A DNA stretch of 64,000 bases from a virus: IMG/VR virus record IMGVR_UViG_3300032249_000480, positions 40,787 to 104,786 of that record, one strand, 5' to 3'. Of the stretch, positions 36,971 through 45,744 are shown in pieces (positions within the stretch are counted from its first letter, which is position 1; the number at the start of each line of letters is the position of its first letter). The translations under genes and the position numbers were made by a program. The notes beneath the pieces are model-generated. The model was given only the letters and a program-made list of their open reading frames with translations. It made no database searches and was not told where the DNA came from.

Positions 36971-37502
36971 TAATATACTTCTTGATAATGTTTTATCAGA
37001 AGAACAGGTTGAAAGAATTAAGCAGAAATCATTTAAATATATGACAGAACTTACAACCTTTGTAGGTGATTTTGATAAGGATGGAGATAAAACAAAATTA
37101 ACTAAAATTGTTAATAGTTTTACTGGAAGAGCATTGGTTCATTGTTTTGAACTAGATGATGACATTATTGATTCTTTTTTAAATTGCCTTAAATTAAATG
37201 GGTTTGATCAATATTTTTATATAAATTCTACATCATATGCAGAATATAGTTTAAAGTATGGAAATCCAAAACTTCCAGAACATAGAGATAATCCAAACAC
37301 ATCTGATCATATTATTGTTGATTATCAAATTGATTCTAATATTAACTGGCCAGTAATAGTTGATGACAATGAATACATCATGAAAGACAACTCTATGTTA
37401 GTTTTTAATGGGATTGAACAATATCATTCAAGACCAAAGATTATTTTCAAAGATAAAGAATTTGTTAAAGTTTTACTTATACGATTTGATAGGATAATAT
37501 AA
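36963..37502 (+). CDS. 2OG-Fe(II) dioxygenase-like protein
   Basis: 179 residues. The double-stranded beta-helix signature is present: H107-x-D109 in LPEHRDN and a distal H155 in QYHSRP, with basic residues (K159, K163) nearby that could hold 2-oxoglutarate. This is the most diverged of three such genes in the window. Such enzymes hydroxylate proteins, sugars or bases; the target is unknown. It overlaps both neighbours in the recombination operon, which hints at a nucleic-acid rather than glycan role. Confidence 0.6.
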   Translation: MSNNILLDNVLSEEQVERIKQKSFKYMTELTTFVGDFDKDGDKTKLTKIVNSFTGRALVHCFELDDDIIDSFLNCLKLNGFDQYFYINSTSYAEYSLKYGNPKLPEHRDNPNTSDHIIVDYQIDSNINWPVIVDDNEYIMKDNSMLVFNGIEQYHSRPKIIFKDKEFVKVLLIRFDRII

Positions 37503-37807
37503 TGGAACAAAAAGAAACAACACTAGATATGGTAAATGGATTAGCAGAAATTGCTGATTATATGCAGGATGAGGAACTGACACAGGCATTAACTTTTATT
37601 GCTAAGATTATTATAAAGCCTGATATTCCGAATCAGGTAGCAACTATTGAAATTGTTAGACTTCAGGCTATTGCTGCAAAAATGGCATTCAAGGCTACGT
37701 GGATGGCCAATGTTGATAAATCTGACAGAGGAAAGAAAAATCTATATTATACTGCTGCAGAATCAATTAACAACTTAGTTGCAGCACTCAAATACACAAC
37801 ACGATAG
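37502..37807 (+). CDS. Small helical hypothetical protein
   Basis: 101 residues, nearly all helix, with a lysine-rich turn (DKSDRGKKNLYYTAAESINN). Coupled by a TAATG overlap to the upstream oxygenase gene. No motif recognised. It ends just before a promoter-like -10 box and so closes this sub-operon. Confidence 0.6.
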   Translation: MEQKETTLDMVNGLAEIADYMQDEELTQALTFIAKIIIKPDIPNQVATIEIVRLQAIAAKMAFKATWMANVDKSDRGKKNLYYTAAESINNLVAALKYTTR

Positions 37808-37809
37808 TC

Positions 37810-37818
37810 TGATATACT
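37810..37818 (+). promoter_or_regulatory. Extended -10 promoter (TGA-TATACT)
   Basis: TGATATACT with no evident -35, 25 nt before the TTG start at 37844. Internal promoter of the recombination region. Confidence 0.45.
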
Positions 37819-37843
37819 TAATAAAACAGAAAAGAGTTTTAAA

Positions 37844-38656
37844 TTGACAAAAAATTTATTAAAAAGCGTAATGATTAAAACAGCAGAAAAGAAAATGACA
37901 ATAGATAATCAGGCTTTAATTTCAAAGATTCAGTCTGGATATATTGAGGGACGTACTGCAAAGCATACACAAAAGAAAACTTTTGCTCCTTCTACAATTG
38001 CTTGGAGTCATGGAGAGTGTCCACGTTATTGGTATCTAGCATTTGAAGGTAATACCTTTGAAGATGATACAACTCCATATAGCGCAGCAAATATGTCATC
38101 TGGAACTATGGGCCATGACAGAATTCAGGGTGCAATGATGAAGGCTGGCGTTGCTACAATATTTAAAGATGATGCTGGAAATGATACAACAGAGTTTAAA
38201 GTTTTTAATACTGATCCCCCAATTTTTGGGTATGGCGATGTCATGCTTAATTGGGAAGGTGAGGAAATTGTTGGTGAAATTAAAACAATGATGAATGAAG
38301 CATTTGAGTATCGTAAAAATTCAGGCACACCTAAGTCTGGACACGTTATTCAGTTGCTTATTTATATGAAGATTCTTAAGAAAGCAAAGGGGATGCTTAT
38401 CTATGAGAATAAAAATAATCATGAACTACTAATCTTTGAGGTTGGTGTTAATGATCAGTATAGACAATGGGTAGACTATGCGTTTAACTGGATGCGAGAA
38501 GTTCGCAAATCTTGGGAAGATAAAGTTCTTCCTACAAAAAACTACAGATCTAATTCAAAGATTTGTAAAGGTTGCCCAGTAAAAGAAGCGTGTGGTAATG
38601 CAGGGGTAGGATCTGTAAAGATCGCATCTCTGGAGGAACTGAGTGAAACTATGTAA
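37844..38656 (+). CDS. Cas4/RecB-like exonuclease with iron-sulfur cluster
   Basis: 270 residues. All Cas4-type signatures are visible: H91, D132 in GYGDVML, E145-x-K147 in VGEIKT, Q170 and Y174 in QLLIYM. Four cysteines are placed for a 4Fe-4S cluster (C59 and C241, C244, C250). It resects DNA ends to feed the RecA-like protein. No CRISPR array or other cas gene is present, so it is a phage recombination nuclease. Start TTG 37844 has a weak GAAAAGAG; ATG 37871 is an alternative. Confidence 0.85.
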   Translation: MTKNLLKSVMIKTAEKKMTIDNQALISKIQSGYIEGRTAKHTQKKTFAPSTIAWSHGECPRYWYLAFEGNTFEDDTTPYSAANMSSGTMGHDRIQGAMMKAGVATIFKDDAGNDTTEFKVFNTDPPIFGYGDVMLNWEGEEIVGEIKTMMNEAFEYRKNSGTPKSGHVIQLLIYMKILKKAKGMLIYENKNNHELLIFEVGVNDQYRQWVDYAFNWMREVRKSWEDKVLPTKNYRSNSKICKGCPVKEACGNAGVGSVKIASLEELSETM

Positions 38657-38939
38657 TTGGTGTGATGCATCATTCAAACCTGCAGTTTCTTATCAAATAT
38701 ATTGTTCTGAACAATGTAGAGAACTTGCAACAAAAGAAAAGATTGCTGAACGTCATAAAGTTTTAAAAAGAAAGAAAAGATTTGGTAAAGAAAGAAAATG
38801 TCTTGGCGGATGTGGAACTTCTTTAACTGTTTATAATGATTCTGGGTTTTGTGCTAATTGCAATATTAACCCAAAAGATGTGAACAAGGCATTAAAAGAA
38901 CTAAAAAGATTGGGAATTATAGAGTATGAGCAAGAATAA
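38643..38939 (+). CDS. Double zinc-finger small protein
   Basis: 98 residues from GTG, overlapping the exonuclease end by 14 nt. It has two metal sites: CNWC plus CSEQC (C4, C7, C21, C25) and CLGGC plus CANC. A lysine-rich link joins them and a helix ends the protein (NKALKELKRLGIIEYE). The first finger looks like those of HNH-associated or DUF2116-type proteins. Probably binds nucleic acid; role unknown. It overlaps the RuvC gene by 14 nt. Confidence 0.65.
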   Translation: MKLCNWCDASFKPAVSYQIYCSEQCRELATKEKIAERHKVLKRKKRFGKERKCLGGCGTSLTVYNDSGFCANCNINPKDVNKALKELKRLGIIEYEQE

Positions 38940-39513
38940 GTGGGGATTAGAACTTCCACCTAAAAATATTTGTGCAATTGATGCTAGCACAAATAGTCTT
39001 GCTTATGCTGTTTTTTCTAATAAGAATATAACCGAATGCGGAAAAATTAATTTTCAAGGTGATGATATCTATGCTAAAGTTGGAGATGCAGCAAGAAAAA
39101 CATTAGCATATTTTGATGCAGTAATAGATGCAGATGCTATCGTTATTGAACATACTGTTTTTATGAATAGCCCAAAAACTGCTGCAGATCTTGCTCTTGT
39201 TCAAGGAGCACTATTAGGGGCTGCTGCAATGTATGGAATAACAACTGTTGGCAAAGTGTCACCAATCACTTGGCAAAATTATATAGGTAATAAAAAGATA
39301 TCAAAAGATGAAAAATTTTTTATTAGATCTAAAAATCCAGGCAAGTCAGAATCTTGGTATAAAACTTATGAAAGAGACCTAAGAAAAGAAAGAACAATTA
39401 AGTTTATTAATATAAACTACAATAAGAATATTACTGATAATGATGTTGCCGATGCTTGTGGTATTGGTCATTGGGCTATTAATAATTGGGGAAAAGCAAT
39501 AGGTTTAGCATGA
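38926..39513 (+). CDS. ruvC: RuvC-like Holliday junction resolvase
   Basis: 195 residues with an RNase H-like fold: D19 in CAIDAST, E75 in IVIEHT, and D173/D176 in NDVADACGI form the acidic active site. It cleaves four-way junctions. The phage also carries a PD-(D/E)XK resolvase candidate. The gene overlaps both neighbours (ATGA at the end), so it belongs to the recombination operon. Confidence 0.85.
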   Translation: MSKNKWGLELPPKNICAIDASTNSLAYAVFSNKNITECGKINFQGDDIYAKVGDAARKTLAYFDAVIDADAIVIEHTVFMNSPKTAADLALVQGALLGAAAMYGITTVGKVSPITWQNYIGNKKISKDEKFFIRSKNPGKSESWYKTYERDLRKERTIKFININYNKNITDNDVADACGIGHWAINNWGKAIGLA

Positions 39514-39689
39514 GAAAACTTTTTTCTTTTAAAACTTTAAAAGCGCCAGTTTCTTTAGTAGTTAAAACTAAGTGTCCATCTAAGTGGCTTTTAATTGATA
39601 GAGAAACTGGACAAATGTTTCAAGGTAGTGAAACTGGATACTGGGACAGATTAGATCCAAAAATAAAAACAAACAAGGAGATAAAATAA
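39510..39689 (+). CDS. Small hypothetical protein
   Basis: 59 residues from ATG 39510, chosen because it overlaps the ruvC stop as ATGA; an earlier TTG-type start would lie well inside ruvC. The sequence is basic with a beta-hairpin (KWLLIDRETGQMFQGSE). Ends in a TAATG overlap with the next gene. No family recognised. Confidence 0.6.
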   Translation: MRKLFSFKTLKAPVSLVVKTKCPSKWLLIDRETGQMFQGSETGYWDRLDPKIKTNKEIK

Positions 39690-40333
39690 TGCCAGAACTA
39701 AATGCAAATATACCCCCAATAAGTTGTTACGTAAGGGGAAACTTTTTAAGAGATCAAGAAGATAGCCATGATGAATATTTTCCATGTGTTATTTTTGGAG
39801 TATCAAGTATTAAAGGAAGAAGTCCTTTATTTCATTTTTTGATGGAAGACGGTGGACTCTGGTGGAGAATGCCAATTAATGCATTCTGTACTAAGCCAGG
39901 AGTTCCTGAAGAACCTATCTATAACCTTATACTATGGAATTCATTTTCTCCACACATTGCTGTAACTAAATTTCAAAACCTAACCAACATGAGAATGTCA
40001 TATCTTAATAGAGAAAAAGAAAGCATTCCTGGTAAGTATCTGTTTACACTTGACTGGCACAATCCAGAATCAAATATATTAGACGATGGATATTCAGAAA
40101 GTCCAGCAGACCATAAGTGTGGCCACGTTATACAAAGAGATGACGGAAACTTTGCGATTCAGCCTAATAATAGAGTTAAATTATATGAACCATCATTTGT
40201 AACAAAGCAAAGCCTATTACTTCACAGACTTGTAAATACAAACAAGTGGGATGTTGAAAGTTATGATAAGTGGGTATTAGAAGATTCAAATGCATACAAC
40301 TATGATATTTTTGAGCCAGAGGTTGACAAATAA
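39689..40333 (+). CDS. Conserved phage hypothetical protein
   Basis: 214 residues, mixed alpha/beta, Trp-rich (GGLWWRMPINAFC, then TLDWHNPESN). It looks like a well-folded soluble enzyme or structural protein and similar sequences are common in large phages, but I cannot name a catalytic motif. The C-terminal part (YDKWVLEDSNAYNYDIFEPE) is acidic. Coupled by TAATG to the preceding gene. Confidence 0.6.
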   Translation: MPELNANIPPISCYVRGNFLRDQEDSHDEYFPCVIFGVSSIKGRSPLFHFLMEDGGLWWRMPINAFCTKPGVPEEPIYNLILWNSFSPHIAVTKFQNLTNMRMSYLNREKESIPGKYLFTLDWHNPESNILDDGYSESPADHKCGHVIQRDDGNFAIQPNNRVKLYEPSFVTKQSLLLHRLVNTNKWDVESYDKWVLEDSNAYNYDIFEPEVDK

Positions 40334-40337
40334 CATT

Positions 40338-40493
40338 ATGCCTGCTAAACTATATACAAGTGAGTCTTGGCTTCGTAAACGCTATGTTATGGACAAAAAG
40401 ACTCCTGAAGACATTGCTAAAGAGTGTGGATGCTCAGTGGAAACTGTATATGTATACCTTGCAAAATTTGGATTAAGGAGGTCTAGACGATGA
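40338..40493 (+). CDS. Small helix-turn-helix protein
   Basis: 51 residues from ATG 40338. Residues 17-47 (KTPEDIAKECGCSVETVYVY, then LAKFGLRRSRR) form a resolvase/sigma-like HTH with a basic tail. Could be a regulator or a nucleoid protein. It overlaps the following small gene (ATGA at 40490). Confidence 0.6.
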   Translation: MPAKLYTSESWLRKRYVMDKKTPEDIAKECGCSVETVYVYLAKFGLRRSRR

Positions 40494-40603
40494 AAAAGTT
40501 TATAATTCTTGTAGGCATTGCTTGCTCAGTTGGTATGATGTATGCAATATCAACATTAAAAGGAATGCCTGATGCTTTTGATTGGGAATCTGACGATGAG
40601 TGA
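40490..40603 (+). CDS. Single-pass membrane micropeptide
   Basis: 37 residues. An N-terminal hydrophobic segment (FIILVGIACSVGMMYAI) follows two lysines, and the acidic tail ends DAFDWESDDE. AAGGAGG stands before the ATG, so translation is likely. It could be a signal-anchored inner-membrane peptide. Function unknown. Confidence 0.6.
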   Translation: MKKFIILVGIACSVGMMYAISTLKGMPDAFDWESDDE

Positions 40604-40838
40604 TAGTTTAAACATTACCGTAGATCAGGTTAATCATCCACGTCATTACACAACTGATCCTTCTGGTGTTGAGTGCATTGAAATAACACGTCACAGAAAC
40701 TTTAATATTGGTAATGCTTTTAAGTATTTATGGAGAGCAGGACTAAAGGATGAGGCTAAAACAATTCAAGATCTTGAAAAGGCTATTTTTTATATTAAAG
40801 ATGAAATTAATAGACTAGAAGGAAAGTATGTCAACTGA
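40596..40838 (+). CDS. DUF3310 family protein
   Basis: 80 residues from ATG 40596, within the end of the membrane peptide gene. VNHPRHYTTDPSGVECIEI, followed by GNAFKYLWRAGLKD and EDLEKAIFYIKDEI-like helices, is the DUF3310 pattern found in many phages, sometimes called nucleotide kinase-like without proof. Overlaps the terminase small subunit gene by 11 nt. Confidence 0.78.
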   Translation: MSDSLNITVDQVNHPRHYTTDPSGVECIEITRHRNFNIGNAFKYLWRAGLKDEAKTIQDLEKAIFYIKDEINRLEGKYVN

Positions 40839-41364
40839 AGAAGAGTTAGTTAAACATCTTGATCAAGTCAATACTGTTGTTGCAGAATATTTAAAGGGCA
40901 ATGATCCAACAAAAATTTCTAAAGAACTTGCAATTCCAAGAGTTAAAGTTGTAGAACTTATTAATGAATGGAAAGTTATGGCATCTGCTAATGATGCTAT
41001 TCGTGCACGTGCAAAAGAAGCCTTAGCCTCCATGGACGCACACTATGGAAAACTTATTGCCAAATCTTATGAAGTTATTGATGAAGCATCTATGACTAAT
41101 AATCTTGGTGCAAAGACTCAGGCAATTAAACTTGTTATGGATATTGAAGCAAAGCGTATTGATATGTTGCAAAAGGCTGGACTTCTTGAGAATAAAGAAC
41201 TTGCAGAAGAAATGCTTGAAATTGAAAAGCGTCAAGAAGTTTTAGTATCAATACTTAGAGATGTTGCTACAACTCATCCAGAAGTTCGTGACTTAATTAT
41301 GCAAAAATTATCTCAGGTTGCCAAAGAAGGCGAAGTGATTACAATTGTCCACGAAGTTCAATGA
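40828..41364 (+). CDS. Terminase small subunit (putative)
   Basis: 178 residues, helical. Residues 15-50 (AEYLKGNDPTKISKELAIP, then RVKVVELINEWK) form an HTH that could recognise packaging DNA. The rest is a long coiled coil, as in oligomerising small terminases. It overlaps the large subunit start by 20 nt. The role is to bind the packaging site and stimulate the large subunit. Confidence 0.68.
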   Translation: MSTEEELVKHLDQVNTVVAEYLKGNDPTKISKELAIPRVKVVELINEWKVMASANDAIRARAKEALASMDAHYGKLIAKSYEVIDEASMTNNLGAKTQAIKLVMDIEAKRIDMLQKAGLLENKELAEEMLEIEKRQEVLVSILRDVATTHPEVRDLIMQKLSQVAKEGEVITIVHEVQ

Positions 41365-43147
41365 TTTTTTTGAGGCACTTCAAGATAACAACTTTGAAGA
41401 AACCCCAGTAGATGCAAAAACATTTGTTGAGCATCCAGATTATTTAGGACAGCCACCACTATCAACTATTCAATATGACATAGTTGAAGCAATGAGTCAA
41501 ATTTATAAAGAAGAAGACCTTAAAGCAATTATGGGGTATGAAAAGGGTGCTCAGTATTTTAAAAAATATACAAAGAATGAAATCATTTTGCAACTTGGCA
41601 AGGGATCTGGAAAAGACTTTGTATCAACAGTAGCATGTGCATATGTAGTATATAAACTATTATGTCTTAAAGATCCTGCTAGATATTTTGGTAAGCCAGC
41701 AGGAGATGCTATTGATATTATTAACGTTGCTATTAACGCACAACAGGCTAAGAACGTTTTCTTTAAAGGTTTTAAAAGTAAGATTGAACGCTCACCATGG
41801 TTTGCAGGAAAGTATGATCCCAAAGTAGATTCTATTGGGTTTGATAAATCTATTACTGTTTATTCTGGTCACTCAGAGCGTGAATCACACGAAGGTTTAA
41901 ACTTGCTTATGGCAGTTCTTGATGAGATTTCAGGCTTTGCTTCTGAAGTTGGAACTGGAAATGATCAAGGTAAAACTGCAGAAAATATTTACAAAGCATT
42001 TAGTGGTACGGTAGATTCTCGTTTTCCTGATCTTGGCAAAATTGTTTTACTTTCATTTCCCCGCTATAACGGAGACTTTATTTCTCAAAGGTATGAAGAT
42101 GTAATTCTTGAAAAAGATATTATTGATAAAAGACATACTTATATAATTAATCCTGATTTACCAGAAGATGAAATAGGCAATACACTAGATATTGCTTGGG
42201 AAGAAGACCATATTATTTCATATAAATACCCTGGAGTTTTTGCTTTAAAAAGACCAACTTGGGAAGTAAATCCTACTCGTAGTATTGAAGATTTTAAGAT
42301 GGCTTTCTTTAAAGATATGGGTGATGCAATGATGCGTTTCCTTTGCACACCAACTTACTCATCAGATGCATTTTTTAAACAAAGAGATAAACTTGAAAAA
42401 TGTATGACACTTAGAAATCCTATTGATAATTTTAAAAGGTTTGATGAATCTTTTAAACCAGATCCAGACAAGGTTTATTTTGTTCATGCTGACCTTGCAC
42501 AAAAACATGACAAGTGTGCGGTAGCAATTGCTCACGTAGAAAAATGGGTAAACGTACAAGTAATTAATAATTACGAACAAGTAGCACCAATTGTAGTAGT
42601 AGATGCAGTAGTATACTGGGAACCAAAAATTGAAGGCCCCGTCAACCTTTCAGAGGTCAAGCAGTGGATTCAAAACCTTAGAAGACTTGGCTTTAATGTT
42701 GGAATGGTAACATTTGACCGTTGGCAATCATTTGATATTCAGCAAGAACTAAAGGCTGTTGGAATAAGAACTGATACTGTTTCTGTTGGTAAAAAACATT
42801 ATGAAGATTTAGCAATGATGATTTATGAAGAGCGTGTAGCAATGCCACATATACAATTATTGCTTGATGAAATGGCAGAATTAAAAATAACAGATAATGG
42901 GAAAAGGGTAGATCACCCACGCAAAAAATCTAAAGACTTAGCAGATGCTGTATGTGGAGCAGTCTTTGATGCCATTAGTTTTACTAATAAAGATACAAAT
43001 CTTGAGATTGAAGTTCACACATGGACTAATACTAAGAAAGATACTCCCCTCTTTGTTGACAGCAAAGGGGACAATGTGATAGACTATAAAGGTAAAGAAA
43101 TACCTGATGAGGTTAAAGACTACCTTGACAGATTCAATTTACTATAG
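41345..43147 (+). CDS. Terminase large subunit
   Basis: 600 residues from TTG. ATPase domain: Walker A LGKGSGKD near 84-91 and Walker B LLMAVLDEIS near 187. Nuclease domain: VHADLAQKHDK near 377 and the late SKDLADAVCGA carrying acidic residues of the RNase H-like fold. It pumps and cuts genome concatemers at the portal. It stands some 37 kb from the portal gene on this map, next to the recombination genes. Confidence 0.92.
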   Translation: MSTKFNDFFEALQDNNFEETPVDAKTFVEHPDYLGQPPLSTIQYDIVEAMSQIYKEEDLKAIMGYEKGAQYFKKYTKNEIILQLGKGSGKDFVSTVACAYVVYKLLCLKDPARYFGKPAGDAIDIINVAINAQQAKNVFFKGFKSKIERSPWFAGKYDPKVDSIGFDKSITVYSGHSERESHEGLNLLMAVLDEISGFASEVGTGNDQGKTAENIYKAFSGTVDSRFPDLGKIVLLSFPRYNGDFISQRYEDVILEKDIIDKRHTYIINPDLPEDEIGNTLDIAWEEDHIISYKYPGVFALKRPTWEVNPTRSIEDFKMAFFKDMGDAMMRFLCTPTYSSDAFFKQRDKLEKCMTLRNPIDNFKRFDESFKPDPDKVYFVHADLAQKHDKCAVAIAHVEKWVNVQVINNYEQVAPIVVVDAVVYWEPKIEGPVNLSEVKQWIQNLRRLGFNVGMVTFDRWQSFDIQQELKAVGIRTDTVSVGKKHYEDLAMMIYEERVAMPHIQLLLDEMAELKITDNGKRVDHPRKKSKDLADAVCGAVFDAISFTNKDTNLEIEVHTWTNTKKDTPLFVDSKGDNVIDYKGKEIPDEVKDYLDRFNLL

Positions 43148-43153
43148 TAAAAT
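43125..43153 (+). promoter_or_regulatory. Strong sigma-70-type promoter (TTGACA-17-TAAAAT)
   Basis: A perfect -35 TTGACA at 43125-43130, 17-nt spacer and -10 TAAAAT at 43148-43153. It overlaps the end of the terminase gene and gives a leader of about 40 nt ending in AGGAGAAAG before ATG 43200. Confidence 0.8.
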
Positions 43154-43199
43154 AGAGTTATAGTCAAATGACTAGACACAAAACAATATAAGGAGAAAG

Positions 43200-44201
43200 A
43201 TGAATTCATTTAAGAAAGTATCGCTAATCATCGCTGCAGCCCTGACTAGCACAATGCTTGTAGCACCAGCAGCACAAGCAAATTCTGGAACTGTTACATT
43301 AACAGTAGCAGGATCTGCAGCAACAGGTGGAACAGTAGTAACAACTCCTGTATCACTACCAGTACCAGCAGACAACAGCATTGATGCAGCAGATGCATTA
43401 AAAATTGCAGTTACTGGTGTAGACACTGGAACTGTAGTAACAGCAGTTGCAGTAAATGCAACAATTGTTCCTGCTCTAGCAACAACTGGAACAGCAGTAA
43501 CAGCATTTTCTGGAACATCAACACTGTCAATTGGGACAGGAACTGGAACATCAGCAGACTTTTATGTATATACTAAAAGTACAGCAGTAGGATCAGTATC
43601 TATTACTCGTGCTGGAACAACAACAGTTTATTATGTTCAAGGTACCGCAGGTGCACTGAACTCAATTACGCTGACCGCTCCTGCATCAGCAGCAGCAGGT
43701 ACATCACAGGTGCTTAAAGTATCTGGATTTGACGTGTTTGGTAATCTAAAGAGCGGAGCCACTATCAATACATTGGTTTCAAGTTCTGGAGCAGCACTTG
43801 TAACAGCGCTGACAACTGACACAGCAACAGCAACACTTGGAACAAAAGAGCAGACAGTAACAATGCCTGCAACTGGTTCAGTAACAGTAGTTGCATATGC
43901 AACAGTAGCAACAGCCGTAACAGGTTTAGCAGCACCAGTAGGTTCTGTAAGTGCTACAATTGCAGTTCGTGATATTGCTGGAGAACTAGCAGCAAAGAAT
44001 GCAGAAGTTGCTTCTTTGACGGCACAACTTGCAGCAGAAAAGGCTGGACGTGCAGCAGATAAGGTTGCATCAGATAAGGCGCTTGCAGATGCGAAGGTTG
44101 CATCAGATGCAATAATTGCCTCTATCAAGAAGTCATTCAACGATCTTGCAAAGAAGTGGAATAAAAAGAATCCACGTGCTAAGGTTACACTTATTAAGTA
44201 A
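43200..44201 (+). CDS. Secreted Ala/Thr/Val-rich surface protein, host-like
   Basis: 333 residues. Signal peptide: FKKVSLIIAAALTSTMLVAP with AQA-N cleavage near residue 28. The central region has Ig-like strands (LNSITLTAPASAAAGTSQVL), then a coiled coil (AELAAKNAEV-type, 265-300) and a basic end (KKWNKKNPRAKVTLIK). Codons are more GC-rich than in neighbours and the promoter is strong, so it is made in quantity. The layout looks like actinobacterial S-layer or wall proteins, suggesting host origin. A role in superinfection exclusion or surface masking is a guess. Confidence 0.6.
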   Translation: MNSFKKVSLIIAAALTSTMLVAPAAQANSGTVTLTVAGSAATGGTVVTTPVSLPVPADNSIDAADALKIAVTGVDTGTVVTAVAVNATIVPALATTGTAVTAFSGTSTLSIGTGTGTSADFYVYTKSTAVGSVSITRAGTTTVYYVQGTAGALNSITLTAPASAAAGTSQVLKVSGFDVFGNLKSGATINTLVSSSGAALVTALTTDTATATLGTKEQTVTMPATGSVTVVAYATVATAVTGLAAPVGSVSATIAVRDIAGELAAKNAEVASLTAQLAAEKAGRAADKVASDKALADAKVASDAIIASIKKSFNDLAKKWNKKNPRAKVTLIK

Positions 44202-44218
44202 TTAATACTTACAATTTA

Positions 44219-44246
44219 GGGAGTCATTAATTTGACTCCCTTTTTT
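44219..44246 (+). terminator. Rho-independent terminator
   Basis: GGGAGTCA (44219-44226) and TGACTCCC (44233-44240) form a perfect 8-bp stem with loop TTAATT, followed by six Ts. Confidence 0.93.
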
Positions 44247-44257
44247 GTATAATAAAA

Positions 44258-44266
44258 TGATATAAT
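44258..44266 (+). promoter_or_regulatory. Extended -10 promoter (TGA-TATAAT)
   Basis: TGATATAAT sits just behind the terminator; a second TATAAT at 44248-44253 overlaps it. The leader of about 40 nt ends in AAGGAGAAA before TTG 44311. Confidence 0.65.
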
Positions 44267-44310
44267 AAGCCTAGTAGTCATAACACCACGCTGATTACAA
44301 GGAGAAAAGT

Positions 44311-45744
44311 TTGAAAAAGTTATTACGTATAGCCCTAATCTTGACCCTAGCATTTTTCCCACTAGTTTTTGCTTTAGATAAAGCAGGGGCAGAAGAAACT
44401 CCTACTGTAACAACTATAGTAACTCCTGGTGGAGACGATGTATCTTATCAAATCCCACTAACAGTAACAGTTGTTTATGACGGTGTTACGTATGAAAGGG
44501 TTTATGCTACGACTAATTCTGTTATCACATTTGGAAGACCTGATGGAACATACTGGGATTATCCATTAACTCCATCTATATCAATTGAATCTCGTGATTG
44601 GTGGGCTTTGCCACAACAGATGCCAGATACTCATTTTATTATTAATGTTAGTGATGGTGGATTTCAAGTAGATGGTGCATATCGTCCTTATGGATCTTTT
44701 ACTGGTGATGTAACAAGTATTGTTATTACTGCACAGATTCAGACAGATAATACTGTTGCTTATACATATGCAGTTAATGGACCTTTACAAGGTAATGAAA
44801 GAACAGGTGCTCGTTTAAATAATGGAACAGTTGTACCTTTAGAACAAGCAAATATTATTGAAGTTGTTGTTCCTCCAGTTTTAGAGCCAGAGCCAATTGC
44901 TCCAACCCCTACGCCTACACCAACGCCTGAGCCTACGCCAACCCCTACTCCTACGCCTGAGCCAATCATTCCAGAACCACAACCAATACCAGTGCCTCAA
45001 CCAGAACCTGTGATTCCTGCTCCAAGACCTGAACCAGTTGTAATTCCTGATCCTCCTGCGGTTATTCCTGATCCACCAGTAGTGGAACCTGAGCCTCCAA
45101 TTGTAGAGCCTGAGCCTCCAACAGAAGAACCTGAACCACCTACACCTATAGAAGAACCTCCTGCAGAAGCAGAAGAACCTCCAGTAGAGGCTGAAGAACC
45201 GCCTTTGGTGGAAGAAGAAGCCCCTAATTTAGTAGAAGAACCACCTTTAGTGGCAGATGAAAATTCTACTGATGAAGAAAAAGAAATTATTGCTGAGGCT
45301 TTAATAGAAGCAGCAAATGGTGAAGCCATTACTGCAGAGGATATAGCAGAAGCAGGTCTTACTTATGCTGACCTACCATCTCAGACTCCTGTTGAAGTTC
45401 GTCAAGATGAAAATGGAAACGAAGTAATTATTACGGCTGAAGTTGCAGCAGCGCTTGTGCTACTAGAAAACCCAGCAGAACTAATAAGCGCAATTTTTAC
45501 TGACCCAGCACAAGCACTTTTGGCTATAGGAAGCATTGGTGCAGATATGTCTGAAGAAGAGCGTGAAGAAGCAACAGAAATGGTTGTTGCAACAGTTGTA
45601 GCAGCAGGTGCAGCAATAAATGCCGCAGGTGCAGCAGCGGGGGCAGCAACATCCACTGGAGGATCTACTGGAAGTAATTCTGGCGGATCAGGTGGTGGAG
45701 GAGCCTCTGGCGAATCCAAGGGAGTAAGGAGAAGAAAACCATGA
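44311..45744 (+). CDS. Secreted proline-rich protein
   Basis: 477 residues from TTG. Signal peptide at 1-28 (KKLLRIALILTLAFFPLVF, AGA-E). A beta domain (30-185) precedes a Pro-rich stretch of about 120 residues (190-315) built of PTP, PEP and EPP repeats, an acidic helical section and a Gly/Ser-rich tail ending RRRKP. The Pro-rich part resembles extensin-like wall-spanning linkers and is a plausible target of the 2OG oxygenases and GT60-type enzyme encoded downstream. The basic end recalls sorting tails, though no LPXTG was seen. Probably host-derived; function unknown. Confidence 0.6.
   Translation: MKKLLRIALILTLAFFPLVFALDKAGAEETPTVTTIVTPGGDDVSYQIPLTVTVVYDGVTYERVYATTNSVITFGRPDGTYWDYPLTPSISIESRDWWALPQQMPDTHFIINVSDGGFQVDGAYRPYGSFTGDVTSIVITAQIQTDNTVAYTYAVNGPLQGNERTGARLNNGTVVPLEQANIIEVVVPPVLEPEPIAPTPTPTPTPEPTPTPTPTPEPIIPEPQPIPVPQPEPVIPAPRPEPVVIPDPPAVIPDPPVVEPEPPIVEPEPPTEEPEPPTPIEEPPAEAEEPPVEAEEPPLVEEEAPNLVEEPPLVADENSTDEEKEIIAEALIEAANGEAITAEDIAEAGLTYADLPSQTPVEVRQDENGNEVIITAEVAAALVLLENPAELISAIFTDPAQALLAIGSIGADMSEEEREEATEMVVATVVAAGAAINAAGAAAGAATSTGGSTGSNSGGSGGGGASGESKGVRRRKP

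Noticed and set aside
37844-38656. Cas4-like gene as part of a CRISPR system
   Set aside because: No repeat-spacer array or other cas gene was seen; stand-alone Cas4-like exonucleases are common in phages.
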